A DNA stretch of 64,000 bases from Pachysolen tannophilus NRRL Y-2460 (Eukaryota > Ascomycota > Pichiomycetes > Alaninales > Pachysolenaceae), in the NCBI GenBank assembly GCA_001661245.1, contig KV454016.1:495381-559380 (forward strand), in the 5' to 3' direction. Under the pieces are notes generated by a model, which was not told the origin of the DNA, made no database searches, and saw nothing but the letters and a program-made list of their open reading frames with translations. Positions 43,946-57,830 of the stretch are shown in pieces. Position numbers and translations under genes: made by a program. Each line of letters begins with the position of its first letter. Within the stretch, counting starts at the first letter, position 1.

Positions 43946-45229
43946 ATGTCTATTCAGGAAACACCTTCAAAAGCGGCTGCTAATATGTTGTCGAACTTGG
44001 ATTTGGACGTTTCAAAGAAAGATTTGACTGAACAATTATCAAAGGCTGCTGCTAGAAAAGAAGCTTTAGCTGGTGCTAAAGAAGCTGGACAAGGAGCCGA
44101 TGGTGAAAATGGATTAGATTCCAACAACAAGACTGGTGCTGATGCTGCTAATGCAGCTGTTGCTCCTGCAGCTGTGGATGAATCACATATTGATTTTTTA
44201 AATCAACATAAAGTCCATCGTCATAAGTTGAAAGAATTGGAAAAAGATGAACCATTATTATCAGAAAATAAACGTCGGTTTGTCTTATTTCCAATTAAAT
44301 ATCATGAAATTTGGCAAATGTATAAGAAGGCTGAAGCTTCATTCTGGACCGCTGAAGAAATTGATTTGGGTAAAGATATGCATGATTGGAATAATAAGAT
44401 GACTGAAAATGAAAGATATTTTATTTCAAGAGTTTTAGCCTTTTTCGCTGCTTCAGATGGTATTGTTAATGAAAATTTAGTTGAAAATTTTAGTGCTGAG
44501 GTTCAAGTTCCAGAAGCAAAATGTTTTTATGGATTTCAAATCATGATGGAAAATATTCATTCAGAAACTTATTCATTATTGATTGATACTTATGTTAAAG
44601 ATCCAAAAGAAGCCGAATTTTTGTTTAATGCTATTGAAACAATTCCATGTATCCAAGAAAAAGCTGATTGGGCTTTAAGATGGATCAATGCTGATGAGAA
44701 ATTATTTGGTGAAAGATTAGTTGCCTTTGCCGCTGTTGAAGGTATTTTCTTTTCAGGTTCATTTGCATCAATCTTTTGGTTAAAGAAAAGAGGTTTAATG
44801 CCTGGTTTAACTTTTTCTAATGAATTAATTTGTAGAGATGAAGGTTTACATACAGATTTTGCATGCTTATTATTTGCTCATTTAAGTAATAAACCAAATG
44901 AAGCTATTGTTGAAAAAATTATTACTGAAGCTGTTGAAATTGAAAAAAGATATTTTACTGATGCTTTACCAGTTTCATTATTAGGTATGAATGCCAAATT
45001 AATGTGTCAATACGTTGAATTTGTTGCAGACAGATTATTAATTGCATTAGGTAACAAAAAAGTCTTTAACGTTTCAAATCCATTTGACTTTATGGAAAAT
45101 ATTTCCTTAGCAGGTAAGACGAATTTTTTCGAAAAAAGAGTTTCTGACTATCAGAAAGCAGGTGTTATGGCCAAATCTAAAAAAGATGAAAAGCCACAAG
45201 ACTCATTCGCCTTTGATGAAGATTTCTAA
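43946..45229 (+). CDS. RNR2: ribonucleotide reductase small subunit
   Basis: The 427-residue protein starts at ATG 43946. It supplies the diiron-tyrosyl radical for dNTP synthesis. Iron ligands by family pattern are Asp171 (FFAASD), Glu202 and His205 (ENIHSE), Glu265, Glu299 and His302 (RDEGLHTDF); the radical tyrosine is Tyr209. All are present, so this is a catalytic subunit of the Rnr2 type and not the Rnr4 type, which lacks ligands. The C-terminal FAFDEDF is the peptide that binds the large subunit. An Ala-rich N-terminal stretch near 50-77 makes it about 28 residues longer than S. cerevisiae Rnr2. Confidence 0.97.
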   Translation: MSIQETPSKAAANMLSNLDLDVSKKDLTEQLSKAAARKEALAGAKEAGQGADGENGLDSNNKTGADAANAAVAPAAVDESHIDFLNQHKVHRHKLKELEKDEPLLSENKRRFVLFPIKYHEIWQMYKKAEASFWTAEEIDLGKDMHDWNNKMTENERYFISRVLAFFAASDGIVNENLVENFSAEVQVPEAKCFYGFQIMMENIHSETYSLLIDTYVKDPKEAEFLFNAIETIPCIQEKADWALRWINADEKLFGERLVAFAAVEGIFFSGSFASIFWLKKRGLMPGLTFSNELICRDEGLHTDFACLLFAHLSNKPNEAIVEKIITEAVEIEKRYFTDALPVSLLGMNAKLMCQYVEFVADRLLIALGNKKVFNVSNPFDFMENISLAGKTNFFEKRVSDYQKAGVMAKSKKDEKPQDSFAFDEDF

Positions 45230-45793
45230 TCTAACTATATCTAAAGGTTTATGTTATGTTTCTTGTTCGGTGTCCATTTATTGAATTTCTATTTTCTACT
45301 AGGTTTCTAATTTTGTTTCGGTTCTAATGATTTTTTTTCTTGTTCTCTTTTTTTTTTCACGATATCCATAAAAAATCACTTGGCTTCATCTAATAGGTTG
45401 ATCCAGATAGCCACAGCTAACCTTTTGTATATTAATTAATATAGTTTTATATCATATGGTCTAAGTATACTTTGTACTTTTATACTATCATTATTAATTG
45501 GGTCACAACACGACCCAATTTGGTCACTAAAAAATTTTTTTTGTTTTTTCATTTTCATTTTAACATAACTGAAAAGAAATAAATACACAATTAACAACTA
45601 TTCAACTTGAAATCAAATCAAATGATTAATAACTAAATTCTGAACAAGCAGAAAATAAAAAAAAAAAAAAAAAAAAAAAAAATGAATTAAATAAATATAA
45701 TTAGTAGCGCTTAATTGGTGGATTTTTGATTTTTATAGCTGCTAGTTTTTTTTTTTTTTTTTTTTTTTTTTTTGTTGCTGTTTTGATACCTTG
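45230..45793. other. RNR2/MET7 spacer with hairpin and homopolymers
   Basis: AATTGGGTC (45496-45504) and GACCCAATT (45512-45520) form a perfect 9-bp inverted repeat with a 7-base loop, followed 9 bases later by A and T runs. Poly-A (about 45656-45682) and poly-T (about 45747-45773) tracts, separated by 64 bases, are complementary to each other. No gene is seen. Confidence 0.6.
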
Positions 45794-47423
45794 ATGAGTT
45801 TGGAGTCTGGTGAAAATTTGGATTTTAAAAGTCAACGATCAGATATGCGTTTACGCACTTATTCAGTATGTTATTTTCTTAAAAATGAAAGAAAATAGAT
45901 GAATGATTTTAAAAAATTTCCTTTTCTTTTTTTTCTTTATTAAAATTTCTTGGATGATTGATTCAAACTAACAAATTTCAATTTTATAATAGGATGCTGT
46001 AAAAGCTTTAAATACGCTTCAATCAAATTTTGCTACAGTGGAAGCAATACGGAAATCAGGTAATAGGAAAAATGTTAAGACACTATTAGAAATGTATGAA
46101 TGGACAAGGAGAATGGGGTATAAGGAAGAAGAATTTGATAAATTGAATATAATTCATGTTACTGGAACGAAGGGGAAAGGATCTACTTGTTCTTTTGTTG
46201 AATCTATTATTTCTCAATATAAAGATGGTAAAAGAATAAGTAAGATTGGATTATATACATCTCCTCATTTAAAATCAGTTAGAGAAAGAATTGTAATTAA
46301 TGGGAAATCAATAAGTGAAGAATTATTTACAAAATATTTTTTTGAAGTATGGGATAGATTATCAACAACAGAAAGTGATTTAAATGAATTTCCAGAATTA
46401 GGAACTGGTGTTAAACCTTTATATTTTAAATATTTGACCTTGTTAAGTTTCCATATCTTTATGAAAGAAGGTGTAAATACCGCTATTTATGAAGTTGGTG
46501 TTGGTGGTGAATTAGATTCAACAAATATTATTCATTGTCCAACTGCATGTGGAATTTCATCTTTAGGTATCGATCATACTTTTATGCTTGGAAATACTAT
46601 AGAAGAAATTGCTTGGAATAAAGCTGGAATTTTTAAAAAAGGAACTTCTGCATTTACAGTTCCACAAGTTCCAGAAGCAATAAAAGTTATAATAGATAGA
46701 GCTAAAGAGAAAGAAGTTAAATCTTTCCAAATAATTGAACCAAGATCAGATTTAAAAGAAATCAAATTAGGTATTCCTGGTATTTTCCAAATTGGTAATG
46801 CTTCTTTAGCTTGTGCTTTAGCTTCTGCCCATTTAACAAAATTAGGCTTTGAAAATGTAGATATATCAACTACATTACCTGCTGAATTTATCAAAGGTTT
46901 AGAAGAAACAACCTTGATGGGGAGATGTCAATTGATAAAAGAAGGTGATAACATTAATTGGTATATAGATGGTGCACATACAAAGGAAAGTGTTAAAGTT
47001 TCTGCAAATTGGTTCAAATCAGTCTCCAAGAGAAACAAGAGAGTGTTGATGTTCAACCAACAAACAAGAGATTATGAGACATTGATCAAAATTTTATATA
47101 ACAACGTCTATCCCGATATAACATTTGATCACGTTATATTCACTACAAATGTTACTTGGTCATCGGGAGATTATTCTGCTGATTTGGTATCAATGAATAC
47201 AAATAAAGATTCAGTTGATAAATTGGAAGTACAGAAAAACTTGGCTGAAATCTGGAATGAATTAGATAAAAACAGTAGGAAACATATCTTTCATGATATT
47301 CAAACTTCTGTAAATTTTACAAGATCTTTGGAAGGACCAATCGATGTGTTTGTATGTGGCTCTTTGCATTTAGTTGGTGGTTTCTTGGTGGTATTAGACG
47401 GAGACAACAAACTACAAGCATGA
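45794..47423 (+). CDS. MET7: folylpolyglutamate synthase (spliced, 2 exons)
   Basis: Exon 1 is 45794-45865, the intron 45866-45992 and exon 2 45993-47423, giving 500 residues. The intron has GTATGT at its start, ACTAAC at 45967-45972 and ATAATAG at its end, and is in phase 0. Splicing joins RTYS to DAVKALNTLQSNF, which matches the YRDAVTALNSLQSNY block of S. cerevisiae Met7; the exon-2 frame alone has no proper start. The ATP-binding P-loop TGTKGKGST is at 81-89 and a SPHLKSVRERI block follows. The enzyme adds glutamates to folates in cytosol and mitochondria. Met18 may be a second start giving the other compartment's form; that is inference. Confidence 0.95.
45866..45992 (+). other. spliceosomal intron of MET7
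   Basis: 127 bases with donor GTATGT, branch-type ACTAAC 20 bases before the acceptor AG. S. cerevisiae MET7 has no intron. Confidence 0.92.
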
Positions 47424-47673
47424 GATAATACAATACTTCAAACAAACTCGACATTTATAGATTTATAATCAATTATTTAACTCCTTTATCAATCAATTTA
47501 ACCAACCAATCTTTCTCTGTTTTGGTTCTAAACCAAATAATTTGGTCGTGTAAGAGGAAAAACATCCATTTGTAAAGCAACGTCTAATAAATTGAAAATA
47601 TGAAACCGAATTGTTAAATAAAATCTATATAATATCTATAAAGATATATGAATAACTCTTCAATAATTGAGCT

Positions 47674-49248
47674 ATGATGACAGAGAGAAACAAGGAAATG
47701 AAGGAGGTTGAAGTTGATAAGAAGAAGGTTGTGGAAACCATTGCACCTAAAAAGGATGAGAAGGAGACTGCAATGCTGGAACCGGAAAAAACAACAGATG
47801 AGTTGAAACTGACGAAAACACAAGAGTCTGATACAATTGATACGTCACGGCGTAAAAGAGGCCGAGAAGAAGATGAAAATGAAGATGAAAATGAAGGTGA
47901 AGAGAAAGAGAAAGATACGAAAAGAGAAGGCAAGGATGCATTGGATAGCGAGAAGACAAAACCAATTGATGCTTCAGAAGAAGATTCACGTACCAAGCGT
48001 CCAAGGACAAATGATTCTAGTTCTACTGAGATAAAAATTACGAAAATTACCAATGGTAATACTAAAGACTCATCAACAGAGGTGGAAAAAGCAACAAAGG
48101 ATGAAGAAGAAGATAAAGAAGAAATTAGAGAAGACAAGGATATATTGGTTAATGAGAAGACAAAACCAATTGATGCTTTAAAAGAAAATTCAAATTCCAA
48201 ATGTCCAAATACAAGTGATTCTAGTTCTATTGAGACAAAAGTTACTAATGGTGATACTAATCACTCGTTAAAGGAGCTGGAAAAAGAAACAAAAAAGGAT
48301 GATGAAAAAAATGAAAGTAAGGATATTTCTACCAATGGAACTAACAGTGCTTCTGTTAGTGCTTCTGAAGAGAAGCCAAAGTTTGTATTTGGTTCATCAA
48401 CACCTTTTGGATCAACACCTGCTTTTTCCATGTTTAACAAGAAAAATATTTTTGATTCATCTGTGTCTGATGGGAAAGTTAAGGAAGCAGAAACAGATTC
48501 ACTGTCGTCATCATCGTTTTTGTCAGCAGGAGGAGCGTCCGCAGAAGCAGGTGCTAAAAATTCAGTTTTTGGTTCTGTATCACCATCGGCTATTAAAGGA
48601 ACATCTCTGTTTGGTGCCAATTCGAAATTTGGAAATGCATTTCAAGCAGCAATAAACAAAAAATCGATATTTGATAAGGAGGTTAAAACGGAGTCCAATG
48701 AAAAGGAAGCAGAGACGGGACAAGAACAGAAAAAAGATGAAGATGAAGAAGAAGATGAAGGTGCCGACAATGATAAAGATGAAGATGAAGACAATAACAA
48801 AGATAAATCAACTAAATCAACTTTATACCAAAAGGTACATTTAGAAAAAAAACAAATTAGTACTGGGGAAGAAGAAGACGAATCTCTTTTCTCAACAAAA
48901 CTGAAATTGTACTCTTTGGATTTGACAAACGTTCTGGAAGGATGGAAAGAAAGAGGTATTGGTATACTAAGGGTTAACAAGTTGAAAAATACTACTGAAA
49001 ACATCAATTACAAGGCAAGAATTATCATGAGAGCAGACGTAATTTTGAAAGTTATACTAAATGTACCAATTACTAAAAAATTTGAAATTTTTGAAGGAAT
49101 GGAAAGTTCTTTAGCAAGTGAAAAATTCATTAGAATATCATCTATAGATGAAAATAAGAAACCTGTCCAATATGCCATTAAAACCGCTAATGCTAACAAT
49201 ACGAAGGCATTATATAATTCCATCAAAAGTTTGATTCCAAAAGATTAG
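47674..49248 (+). CDS. YRB2: Yrb2-like Ran-binding nucleoporin-type protein
   Basis: The 524-residue protein starts at ATG 47674 (Met2 at 47677 is an alternative). A charged N-terminal half with a KRGR nuclear-localisation-type cluster (residues 64-70) contains a 68-residue tandem duplication (87-154 and 155-about 215). FG motifs follow (FVFG, TPFG, SVFG, SLFG, SKFG), then a very acidic stretch and the C-terminal Ran-binding domain (about 385-524; GWKERGIGILRVNK, SEKFIR, QYAIKT). Yrb2 helps Crm1 export cargo and binds Ran-GTP in the nucleus. It is much longer than S. cerevisiae Yrb2 (327). Nup2 is the alternative, but domain similarity and the neighbour EFM4 favour YRB2. Confidence 0.9.
   Translation: MMTERNKEMKEVEVDKKKVVETIAPKKDEKETAMLEPEKTTDELKLTKTQESDTIDTSRRKRGREEDENEDENEGEEKEKDTKREGKDALDSEKTKPIDASEEDSRTKRPRTNDSSSTEIKITKITNGNTKDSSTEVEKATKDEEEDKEEIREDKDILVNEKTKPIDALKENSNSKCPNTSDSSSIETKVTNGDTNHSLKELEKETKKDDEKNESKDISTNGTNSASVSASEEKPKFVFGSSTPFGSTPAFSMFNKKNIFDSSVSDGKVKEAETDSLSSSSFLSAGGASAEAGAKNSVFGSVSPSAIKGTSLFGANSKFGNAFQAAINKKSIFDKEVKTESNEKEAETGQEQKKDEDEEEDEGADNDKDEDEDNNKDKSTKSTLYQKVHLEKKQISTGEEEDESLFSTKLKLYSLDLTNVLEGWKERGIGILRVNKLKNTTENINYKARIIMRADVILKVILNVPITKKFEIFEGMESSLASEKFIRISSIDENKKPVQYAIKTANANNTKALYNSIKSLIPKD
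47932..48333 (+). repeat. tandem duplication of about 204 bp inside YRB2
   Basis: Unit 1 is 47932-48135 and unit 2 starts at 48136. Both encode KD-x-L-x2-EKTKPIDA, then P-x-T-x-DSSS-x-E, then TNG-x-T and E-x-EK-x-T. Unit 1 carries KRPRTND; unit 2 has KCPNTSD instead. The copies have diverged, so the duplication is not recent. Confidence 0.88.
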
Positions 49249-49385
49249 TTGAAGAAAAAAAAAAGAAAAACGAGAAGTTTACGTGTAGTTTTTTTATTTT
49301 CTTGTCTTGCTTTCTTGATTTATATATCTTCATTCCTGTAGTATTAAATATATTTTAATTTCCTTTACTTGTTATATATATCTTT

Positions 49386-50205
49386 TTATACAATAGTTTT
49401 TTTAAATGCAATGGTACAAATAGTTTGTCCCTTTACACCACCAAATTCGAAAGATGGATATTCAACACATTTCCATTTCTTGAATTCTTGTTCAGACTCA
49501 ATAATTTTAACTAATTCATTTTCAGTAAAATTACAAGAACTGATAAGTAATATACCATCCTTGCGTAAAAGTCTTTTCACGTTGCTTGGATATAATTCTA
49601 CGCCTAGCTTATCATCCTTATATCTTGAGTCGCTTAACGCAATAGCATCTAAAGTTCCTTTATCTAGCACAACATCAAACTTATCTTCATCTTTTCCCAT
49701 TTCAAAAATCAGCTCATCATCGTTCAATATGTCACATTTTTCGAAAACCATTTTATCATCACCATCATGCTGCTCTTTTAAAATTTCTTTACAAAAAGCA
49801 ACTGAATTTTCACTATAATCTAAACCAACTAACTTTCCTTTAAAACCTTCCTCTCTAAGTGTGAAAATCAAATGACCATTTCCTGTGCCCAAATCACAAA
49901 TTTTGATATCCCCATTTTGCTTTCCCAACGAGTCCATATTATCAAATAAAAAATCAACCATTTTCAACTCGGCATCAGAGTCTGAAAACCAACATTCCCC
50001 AGTATCTTCTGGGTTCTCTTCAAAATTGGATTTTTCTAAAGCATAAAAGTCTTCCCAACTGTTATGATAATTATATCAGTATTAGTATATTGAGTTAAAA
50101 TAGACCAACAAAAAAAAAAAAAAAAAAAGCAAAAGTGAAAAGTTCTTACTATTTCTTCGTCCCCAACTTTGAAGGGTTCAATCTAGTCGTGTCATCCTCA
50201 CTCAT
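49386..50205 (-). CDS. EFM4: Efm4/See1-like elongation-factor lysine methyltransferase (spliced)
   Basis: Exon 1 is 50205-50150 and exon 2 is 50058-49386, giving 242 residues. The intron (50149-50059) has donor GTAAGA, branch TACTAAT at 50087-50081 and acceptor CAG. Splicing completes a TAT codon and yields LNPSKLGTKKYWEDFYALE, the N-terminal signature of Efm4. The SAM-binding motif CDLGTGNGHLIF and an acidic motif I-post block (VGLDYS) follow, with VVLDKGTLDAIALSD as motif II region. Efm4 methylates a lysine of eEF1A (Lys316 in S. cerevisiae). It converges on YRB2, as YIL064W and YIL063C do in S. cerevisiae. Confidence 0.94.
50059..50149 (-). other. spliceosomal intron of EFM4
   Basis: 91 bases, phase 2, with GTAAGA donor, TACTAAT branch motif about 20 bases before the CAG acceptor. 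Confidence 0.92.
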
Positions 50206-50457
50206 GGCCAATAGAAGCAGCTCAGTCGATAATATTGTAGACTTTATCGAGTTTATCTGTGTATATTTGAAGAGAGAAAGACTTTGTAAGATTTGAAAAT
50301 TTTACTTTTTACGTTGAAAAAAAATTATATATATAAAGAAAAATATTTAGGTGATAGTAATTAAGAGATGGTGATAATGATAAATTATATTTATATTTTT
50401 ATATATCAAAGAGAAGTGTTTTAAATAAAAGAGAAAAGACTGGAATTCAAAAAGTTT

Positions 50458-53942
<3,485 letters not shown>

Positions 53943-54683
53943 ATGGCAAAGTTGAGCTATTTACCAGGTAAGATGAAATTTCCTACTTTTTTATTCTTTT
54001 TTATTATTACTATTTGAGTTTTGAATTTTGAATAATTGCTAACATGTTTTTTTTTACTTTATTGTTTTAGCACTTGAGGATGCCAATGCGTAAGTTATTC
54101 AATTTTTTTTTCTTTTTTTTTTTCATAAAAAAAAGTTTATGGCTTTGCTAATATAAAACTTTAGTCCGCTTTCAGATAAGCAATTGGAAATACTAGAAGA
54201 ACAAGTTGAATCTGAGATGCCAAATCCTTCTATTCAATCTCAATTCAATTATGCTTGGGGATTAATCAAATGTTCAAGTAAAAAACAAAATAAGAAAGGT
54301 ATTGATTTATTGGTGGATATTTTCAAAAATTGTCCTCAAAGAAGAAGAGAATGTTTATACTATTTAAGTGTTGGATGCTTGAAAATAAATGATTTAAGTG
54401 AAGCCAAACGGTATATCGATGCATTGGTCAACCATGAGCCTGATAACTTACAAGCCGCACAATTGCAGAGAGTAGTTGAAGATAAAATCGCTAAAGGTAA
54501 GTACCAAATTTGTTCAAAATACATATATGATCTTGGAATATAACTAACCATAACTTTTTTAAAAAAAATTTTTTTATTTTTTATTTTTTTACAGATGGAA
54601 TGGTAGGAGTCGCTGTAGTAAGTGGAGTGGTTGGTGTTGGAGCTGCTGCTCTAGCATTTTTCTTGAGGAATAAAAAACGTTAA
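53943..54683 (+). CDS. FIS1: Fis1 mitochondrial fission protein (4 exons)
   Basis: Exons are 53943-53967, 54071-54089, 54165-54496 and 54595-54683, giving 154 residues. Donors are GTAAGA, GTAAGT, GTAAGT; branch motifs GCTAAC, GCTAAT, ACTAAC; acceptors TTTAG, TTTAG, ACAG. The spliced protein reads LEDANAPLSDKQLEIL, then QSQFNYAWGLIKCS, RRRECLYYLSVGCLK and AKRYIDAL (two TPR-like repeats), and ends with a membrane anchor (VGVAVVSGVVGVGAAALAFFL) plus LRNKKR. This is the tail-anchored outer-membrane Fis1, which recruits Mdv1/Caf4 and Dnm1 for mitochondrial and peroxisomal division. Length equals S. cerevisiae Fis1 within one residue, but that gene has no introns. The second exon has only 19 bases. 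Confidence 0.97.
53968..54070 (+). other. FIS1 intron 1
   Basis: 103 bases, phase 1; donor GTAAGA, branch GCTAAC at 54039-54044, acceptor TTTTAG. Confidence 0.93.
54090..54164 (+). other. FIS1 intron 2
   Basis: 75 bases, phase 2; donor GTAAGT, branch GCTAAT at 54147-54152, acceptor CTTTAG. Confidence 0.93.
54497..54594 (+). other. FIS1 intron 3
   Basis: 98 bases, phase 1; donor GTAAGT, branch ACTAAC at 54543-54548, acceptor TTACAG. If retained, the frame continues only to a stop at 54541-54543 and loses the membrane anchor. Confidence 0.93.
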
Positions 54684-55406
54684 AAAAAAAAAAAAAAAAT
54701 AAAACAATATATATATATATACATCATTATCATTATTATCATTAATATTATTAGTATATAAGGTAGTTCCATAAATATCAAATCTTAGGTTTAATCGTCT
54801 TGCGTTTTATCACGAAACAAACAAAAGAAGAATAGTATAGTAGTATGTTTTTACCCCGTGTTGTATGTGTGATAAGATGGAACAATTTTTCAGCGGCTCA
54901 TAGTTTTAATAGTAGTTTCCGGCTTCAGAAAAGTATCATCCGGCAACAAAACGCTTGGTTAAATTAGTATTTCTTTATTCGTTGGTGGCTTTAACACTAC
55001 ATTATAAAACGCAGCAGAAGTACCAGAAGTACCAGAAGTACCGTTCTACTGTACCGTGCTACTGCACTTCGGCTGCCGGAAGTACCAGAAACGAGGGGGA
55101 GGGGAAAATAAAATAAAAGAAATCGCGATATAATAATAATAAGAAGAAGAAGAGGAAGCAGTAGGAAAGAAAATAAATATTTCGGAACTATCTATACTGG
55201 ATGATGCTAATATTCTATGAATTTTAATTCTATTTCCTATTCCTATTCCTTTTTTTTATTTTAATTATAATTTCTCTTTGCACGCTCTTACCGTTCTTTT
55301 CTCGGTTTTGTTTTAATTTGACCTACTAAGCTTCTTTCTTTTGCCTCTTTTATTGATTTAAAAATCTAGAATTAATTTTTAGTGCGAAAAGCACGCGAAA
55401 AAAAAC

Positions 55407-55445
<39 letters not shown>

Positions 55446-55985
55446 TGGTAAAAAGAAAGAAAAAAAAAAAGAAAACGAGAATTTCTATTTTCTATTTCCA
55501 TCAGCGGTTAATATATATAAAACTATAATTTACTATTAATATTTGTATTTATCATTCTTTTAAAATAAATAAAATATACATCATTAATTTTTAATAATCA
55601 AACCAATAGATTCATTCGTTTTTGAAAATAATATACCCTGTGTTTGCTGAATTCATTCATTTTTTTTTCCTATTTTTTTTCCCTTCTTTTTTGTTTTATA
55701 ATTTTTCTTTTTCTTTGTTGAAAAATTAGATAAATTAAAAAGAAAATTTGTTATTATCTATTAATCTATTAATCTGGTGTTTTTGGGTTTTATTTTATTC
55801 GGGTTGTTACAGTTGAGCCTTTTATAATTTTCTTGTTTGTTTTTCTTTTGACTTTTTTTTTTTCAATAGTTTAACTTGTTATTGGATTTATATTATGTGC
55901 CTATAATTAAGTTTGGTGTTTTACAAAGAGAAATAAATATATTACAACAAAAATCAAAAAATACAAAAAAAAACGAAAAAGAAGA
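54684..55985. promoter_or_regulatory. upstream region of the WSC gene
   Basis: The 1.3-kb spacer has three tandem AGAAGTACC units (55016-55042) with a fourth GGAAGTACC near 55078, a CGCGAAAA SCB-like box (55394-55401), a run of 34 A (55408-55441), a TATATATAA box (55512-55520) and many T tracts. SBF control would fit a cell-wall gene. No gene or RNA is supported. Confidence 0.55.
55016..55042 (+). repeat. three tandem AGAAGTACC units
   Basis: A 9-bp unit repeated three times without change; related GTACC/GGTAC pieces follow to about 55089. Confidence 0.88.
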
Positions 55986-57050
55986 ATGCGTCCTATAATT
56001 TATTGTGAAGTTAAGATAATACTAATTGCGGCGATAGCGTCTTTTTTAATTGTTAGAGTTAATGGAGAAACATCATTGGGTTGTTTTTCTTCTATAAGTT
56101 CATCAGCTGTATCAAAGGGTTCATATACATATCAATCTTCATTATATTGTTCTGAAGAATGTTCATCATATAGTTATTTTGCATTGTTCAACGGAAGTTA
56201 TTGTTATTGTTTAAGTTCAAGTCCCGATAGTTCGGATACTTCAAATGATTGTGATGTAAGTTGTGTTGGATACCCAGATGAGACCTGTGGTGGAACTGAT
56301 AGTTATGACGTTTATTCAACGGGTTCGAGTAGTTCGTCTTCTGATGATTCATCAAGTTCTTCCACATCGCTGTCTTCAAGTTCTTCATCTACATCAAGTA
56401 CATCAACCTCATCTACATCATCATCATCTTCTTCTTCTTCATCAAGTTCAAGTTCAAGTTCAAGTTCGAGTTCAAGTTCAAGTACAACACTGGCACTGGC
56501 ACTGGCTTCTTCCTCATCATCACAATCTTCATCAACAATAACACTGGCTACAACTTCAGCTACTTCAGATTCAAATTATGTATTAACAACACAAACAGGA
56601 GATGGAGCTTCTTCAGTGGTCACCATAACAGAAACCCCATCATCAACTTCGTCGCTGGATAGTTCTTCTAAATCGAGTTCAAGTTCTTCATCATCAGGCA
56701 CAAGCAAAGGTGCAATAATAGGTGGTGCTGTTGGTGGTGTTGTTGGTGGAGCAATATTAGTTGGTCTCTTCATTTTCTTTATATTATGGAGAAGACGTAG
56801 TACTGTTGATGAAGATGACTTTTCTCAGGAAGACAAGATGTTTGTTGATGATGCTATGTACGATGAAGCGATAAAAAGAAATAAGCCTGTGAATCCTTTT
56901 GAAAGTTCTGCAGATTTTAATATGAATATGGATCAACGGTTAAACCCAATAGAGTTGGGAAGGAGAAGGTTAAGTGAGGGATCATTGGCAGACAATGCGG
57001 ATTATAGCAGGAAAATATTAAGAGTAGCAAACCCTGATGATAATATCTGA
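55986..57050 (+). CDS. SLG1: WSC-family cell wall stress sensor
   Basis: The 354-residue protein starts at ATG 55986. It has a signal peptide (about 1-27, ending VNG), a cysteine-rich WSC domain (about 29-112, LGCFSS, CSEECSSYSYFALFNGSYCYC, DETCGG), a Ser/Thr-rich stalk (about 115-240) expected to be O-mannosylated, one membrane helix (about 245-268) followed by WRRR, and a cytosolic tail ending RVANPDDNI. This is the layout of Wsc1/Slg1, Wsc2 and Wsc3, which signal wall stress through Rom2 and Rho1. Length and the conserved C-terminal NPDD block favour Wsc1; paralogue assignment is tentative. The promoter has an SCB-like box. Confidence 0.88.
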   Translation: MRPIIYCEVKIILIAAIASFLIVRVNGETSLGCFSSISSSAVSKGSYTYQSSLYCSEECSSYSYFALFNGSYCYCLSSSPDSSDTSNDCDVSCVGYPDETCGGTDSYDVYSTGSSSSSSDDSSSSSTSLSSSSSSTSSTSTSSTSSSSSSSSSSSSSSSSSSSSSSTTLALALASSSSSQSSSTITLATTSATSDSNYVLTTQTGDGASSVVTITETPSSTSSLDSSSKSSSSSSSSGTSKGAIIGGAVGGVVGGAILVGLFIFFILWRRRSTVDEDDFSQEDKMFVDDAMYDEAIKRNKPVNPFESSADFNMNMDQRLNPIELGRRRLSEGSLADNADYSRKILRVANPDDNI

Positions 57051-57830
57051 ACAACGAAAAAGAAGAAAATCAAAGAAAAAAAGAAAAAAAAAAGAAAAAT
57101 TGAAATAAATATATATATATATATATATAAGGTATATAACAGAAAAGTAAAAGGTATAAATTTAAAAAAAAAATAATAGTTTATTATATTATTTTTCTTG
57201 TTCTGTTTTAAGGAAAAAAAAAAATAATTAAAGATAAAATAAAAAAAACACAACCCATTTTTGTAAATTATAGAAACAATTGTTGTGTTGTGTTGTGTTG
57301 TTTTCTTAGTTTTTCATTTTGTACTTACTTATTATTTATCGATGATGTTATTTTTCATTTTTTTTTACTTTTTCAGTTTTTAAAAAAATTGTTTTTTAAA
57401 ATCCGTTTCCGTTGCCTATTTAGGAAAACTGTAGAATAACTTCCTCATTCGGTACTTTTTTTATAACCTTTCCGTTTTTGGCCATTTTTATTTTGTTTTT
57501 TGTTTTTTTAAAAATGCTTTTTAATATTGCTTTTAAAAACGCATACGATTTTGTATTTAATATACAATTGTCGTAAGATAGCATACAATTCTATATATAT
57601 TATTATTATTATTATTATTATTAATATTAATATTATTATTTATCAAATATTATTGCTATTATTAAAGAATTATTTTTCAATCATTATAGCTATTTATTTA
57701 TTTATTGTTTTTAATTATTATTCTTATTAATAGTTTGATAATTTTGAATGGTTAATAGCTCGAGTAATTTGAATTACTTACTTGAATACAATTTTATTAA
57801 TAATATTTTATTAAATATATATATTTAATT
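57051..57830. other. spacer between WSC gene and CUB1
   Basis: 780 bases of AT-rich sequence with an AT dinucleotide run (57107-57128), a TGTTG repeat (57280-57301) and an ATT trinucleotide run (57599-57622). Open frames here are low-complexity and unsupported. Confidence 0.6.
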
